NCBI GenBank assembly: GCA_035651595.1
Contig: DASRFJ010000203.1
Location: 1 to 24,457, forward strand
DNA: 24,457 nucleotides
Source of the DNA: JAFARZ01 sp035651595
GTDB taxonomy: Bacteria; Actinomycetota; Actinomycetes; Streptosporangiales; Streptosporangiaceae
Direction of reading: 5' to 3'
Shown one piece after another: positions 23,288 through 24,457 of the stretch. Under the pieces are notes generated by a model. It saw only the letters and a list, made by a program, of their open reading frames with translations, made no database searches and was not told the DNA's origin. The position numbers and the translations under genes were made by a program. Every line of letters starts with the position of its first letter. Positions within the stretch are counted from its first letter, which is position 1.

Positions 23288-24253
23288 ATGATGAAAGTCG
23301 CCGTCACCGGCTCCACCGGCCTCATCGGCACCGCGCTGACGGCGAGCCTGCTGGCCGACGGGCATTCGGTGGTGCGCCTGGTCCGCCGTGCGCCGCGGGC
23401 CGCCGACGAGGTGCGCTGGGATCCACGTGCCGTCGACGGCGGCCTGAGCGGTTCTGACGCGCTGGACGGCGTGACGGCGTGCGTTCACCTGGCCGGGGCC
23501 GGCGTCGGGAACCGGCGGTGGACCGCCAGGTACAAGGCCGAGATCAAGGCCAGCCGCGTGCTCGGCACCCGCGCGCTGTCCGGGGCGCTCGCCCGGCTGA
23601 CGCCGCCGCCGTCCGTGCTGGTGTGCGCCTCCGCCATCGGCTGGTACGGCTCGCAGTCGGCTGCCGTCACGGAGTCGGCTGGCGCCTCGGAGTCGGCTGG
23701 CGCCGTGGACGAGACTGCGCCCGCGGGCACCGGGTTCCTCGCCGGGCTGGTGTCGGAGTGGGAGGCGGCCGCGGCGCCCGCCCAGGACGCCGGGATCCGG
23801 GTCGTGCACGCACGCAGCGGCCTGGTGCTGGCCCGCGGCGGCGGCCTGCTCGGCCGCATGGCGCCGCTGGCTCGGCTCGGGCCGGTGAACCTGTGCCCGC
23901 GATTCGGCACCGGCAGGCAGATCATGACCTGGATCGCGATGCCCGACGAGGTCGCGGCGATCCGCTTCCTGCTTGACCGCGACGACCTCAGCGGCCCGGT
24001 GAACCTGACCAGCCCCGAGGCGGTCAGCAACGCGGAGTTCACGGCCGCGCTCGCTGATGCGGTGGGCCGCCGGGATCTGCCCTGGCTGCGGGTGCCCGCT
24101 CCGCTGCTGCGCCTGGCCCTCGGCGAGGCCTCCATCGAACTGCTCGGGAGTTCGCGCGTCGTTCCCGCCCGGCTGCAAGCGGCCGGCTTCGAATTCCGCT
24201 ACCCCTCTGTCCGCGAGGCCCTCGTCGACCAGCTGGCGCCGGGGTCGCGCTGA
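23288..24253 (+). CDS. TIGR01777-family NAD(P)-dependent epimerase/dehydratase-like protein
   Basis: 321 residues of the extended short-chain dehydrogenase fold (YfcH/SULA-like). The nucleotide-binding motif is VAVTGSTGLIGTAL; CVHLAGAGVGNRRWTARYKAEIKASRVLGT is the family's GRRWT-like block; and CASAIGWYGS holds the Tyr that may serve in catalysis. Its C-terminal part has the usual LLRLALGEASIELLGSSRVVPARLQAAGFEFRYPSVREAL. The biological reaction is unknown. A position beside lpd and sucB, usually before lipB/lipA, is common in actinobacteria. Start ATG 23288 or the adjacent ATG 23291; no clear ribosome site. An 18-bp repeat lies inside the gene. Confidence 0.9.
   Translation: MMKVAVTGSTGLIGTALTASLLADGHSVVRLVRRAPRAADEVRWDPRAVDGGLSGSDALDGVTACVHLAGAGVGNRRWTARYKAEIKASRVLGTRALSGALARLTPPPSVLVCASAIGWYGSQSAAVTESAGASESAGAVDETAPAGTGFLAGLVSEWEAAAAPAQDAGIRVVHARSGLVLARGGGLLGRMAPLARLGPVNLCPRFGTGRQIMTWIAMPDEVAAIRFLLDRDDLSGPVNLTSPEAVSNAEFTAALADAVGRRDLPWLRVPAPLLRLALGEASIELLGSSRVVPARLQAAGFEFRYPSVREALVDQLAPGSR
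23653..23706 (+). repeat. Three 18-bp in-frame repeats in the epimerase gene
   Basis: Units at 23671-23688 and 23689-23706 (ggagtcggctggcgcc plus two bases) differ at two positions, and 23653-23670 is a weaker third copy. They encode SQSAAV, TESAGA and SESAGA, an insertion in the loop after the YGS motif. Confidence 0.75.
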
Positions 24254-24359
24254 CCGGGGTGCCACCTCCGCCATGCCGCCCGCCGAAATGCCCGTGTTTG
24301 CCCCAGTATGGCCTTGCCCTTCCGCGGCTCGCGGCCGTCGGCGAGCAATCCCGGAAATG

Positions 24360-24406
24360 ATTGCGGACGCTTACCCCCCCGATCTGGGGGGGTAAGTGTC
24401 CGCAAT
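24360..24406. repeat. 47-bp palindromic repeat, copy 2
   Basis: Arms at 24360-24380 and 24386-24406 match copy 1 except for one base in the left arm (GGACGCTTA instead of GGACACTTA) and the loop (GATCT instead of AGTTT). The change leaves a G-U pair in RNA, so the hairpin still folds. CCGGAAAT precedes it, as in copy 1. It lies about 105 bases past the epimerase stop. Confidence 0.88.
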
Positions 24407-24427
24407 GATCTGGCCCGCCCGACGACA

Positions 24428-24455
24428 CGCCCGGAATAACACCAAATATCCGGAT
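24428..24455 (+). repeat. 28-bp satellite element of the palindrome, copy 2
   Basis: Starts 22 bases after the palindrome. It matches the reverse complement of 15343-15370 at 23 of 28 positions. Its ends pair as CCGGA with TCCGG, and the last 12 bases of the window, ATATCCGGATAT, are self-complementary. The repeat may extend past the window. Confidence 0.62.
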
Positions 24456-24457
24456 AT

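Noticed and set aside
22427..24274. Minus-strand open frame of 615 codons opposite the E2 and epimerase genes
   Set aside because: It spans two well-identified genes and their junction and has low-complexity composition, so it is a shadow frame.
24253..24457. Start of a lipB-type gene after the epimerase
   Set aside because: lipB often follows in related genomes, but no open frame with recognisable LipB residues begins here; the segment holds only the palindrome and its satellite.

Overview
This window is high-G+C actinobacterial chromosome. The evidence is strongly GC-biased codons, GTG starts with purine-rich ribosome sites, an actinobacterial-type pepA-lpd-sucB gene order, and families that are mostly actinobacterial. 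I cannot name the species. There is no rRNA, tRNA, CRISPR array, transposase or integrase.

Bases 1-9374 look like one flank of a biosynthetic gene cluster. A nonribosomal peptide synthetase (A-T-C, running off the left edge) reads leftward. A free-standing condensation-domain protein diverges from it. Facing that gene is a leftward series: an oligopeptide-type substrate-binding lipoprotein, a NodU/CmcH-type carbamoyltransferase, a bacterial nitric oxide synthase oxygenase, and a flavin/F420 split-barrel protein whose ribosome site abuts the synthase stop codon. An NOS next to NRPS genes recalls the thaxtomin and rufomycin nitration systems, but here the partners include a carbamoyltransferase and no P450 is visible. 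I regard this as the most novel part of the window. Most of it (about 2.3-9.5 kb) is visibly less GC-rich than the rest.

Bases 9546-13265 are accessory genes: an epoxide-hydrolase-like alpha/beta hydrolase, a 65-residue membrane peptide with a structured leader, an uncharacterised actinobacterial protein, and a divergent pair made of a ChrB-N-like protein and a COG4280-type membrane protein followed by a small membrane protein.

Bases 13446-18667 encode a secreted phosphoesterase (phospholipase C/acid phosphatase family) and two divergent GT-C-like polytopic membrane proteins, suggesting cell-envelope functions. Bases 18615-24253 are a core-metabolism block: leucyl aminopeptidase, dihydrolipoyl dehydrogenase (E3), dihydrolipoyl acyltransferase (E2) and a TIGR01777-type epimerase.

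Two copies of an almost perfect 47-base palindrome with C7/G7 at its centre lie about 9 kb apart, each downstream of a gene. Each is accompanied by a second 28-base conserved element, in opposite orientation at the two sites. These look like an intergenic repeat family. Several genes also carry short in-frame tandem repeats, including four HGGD units inside the NRPS adenylation domain.
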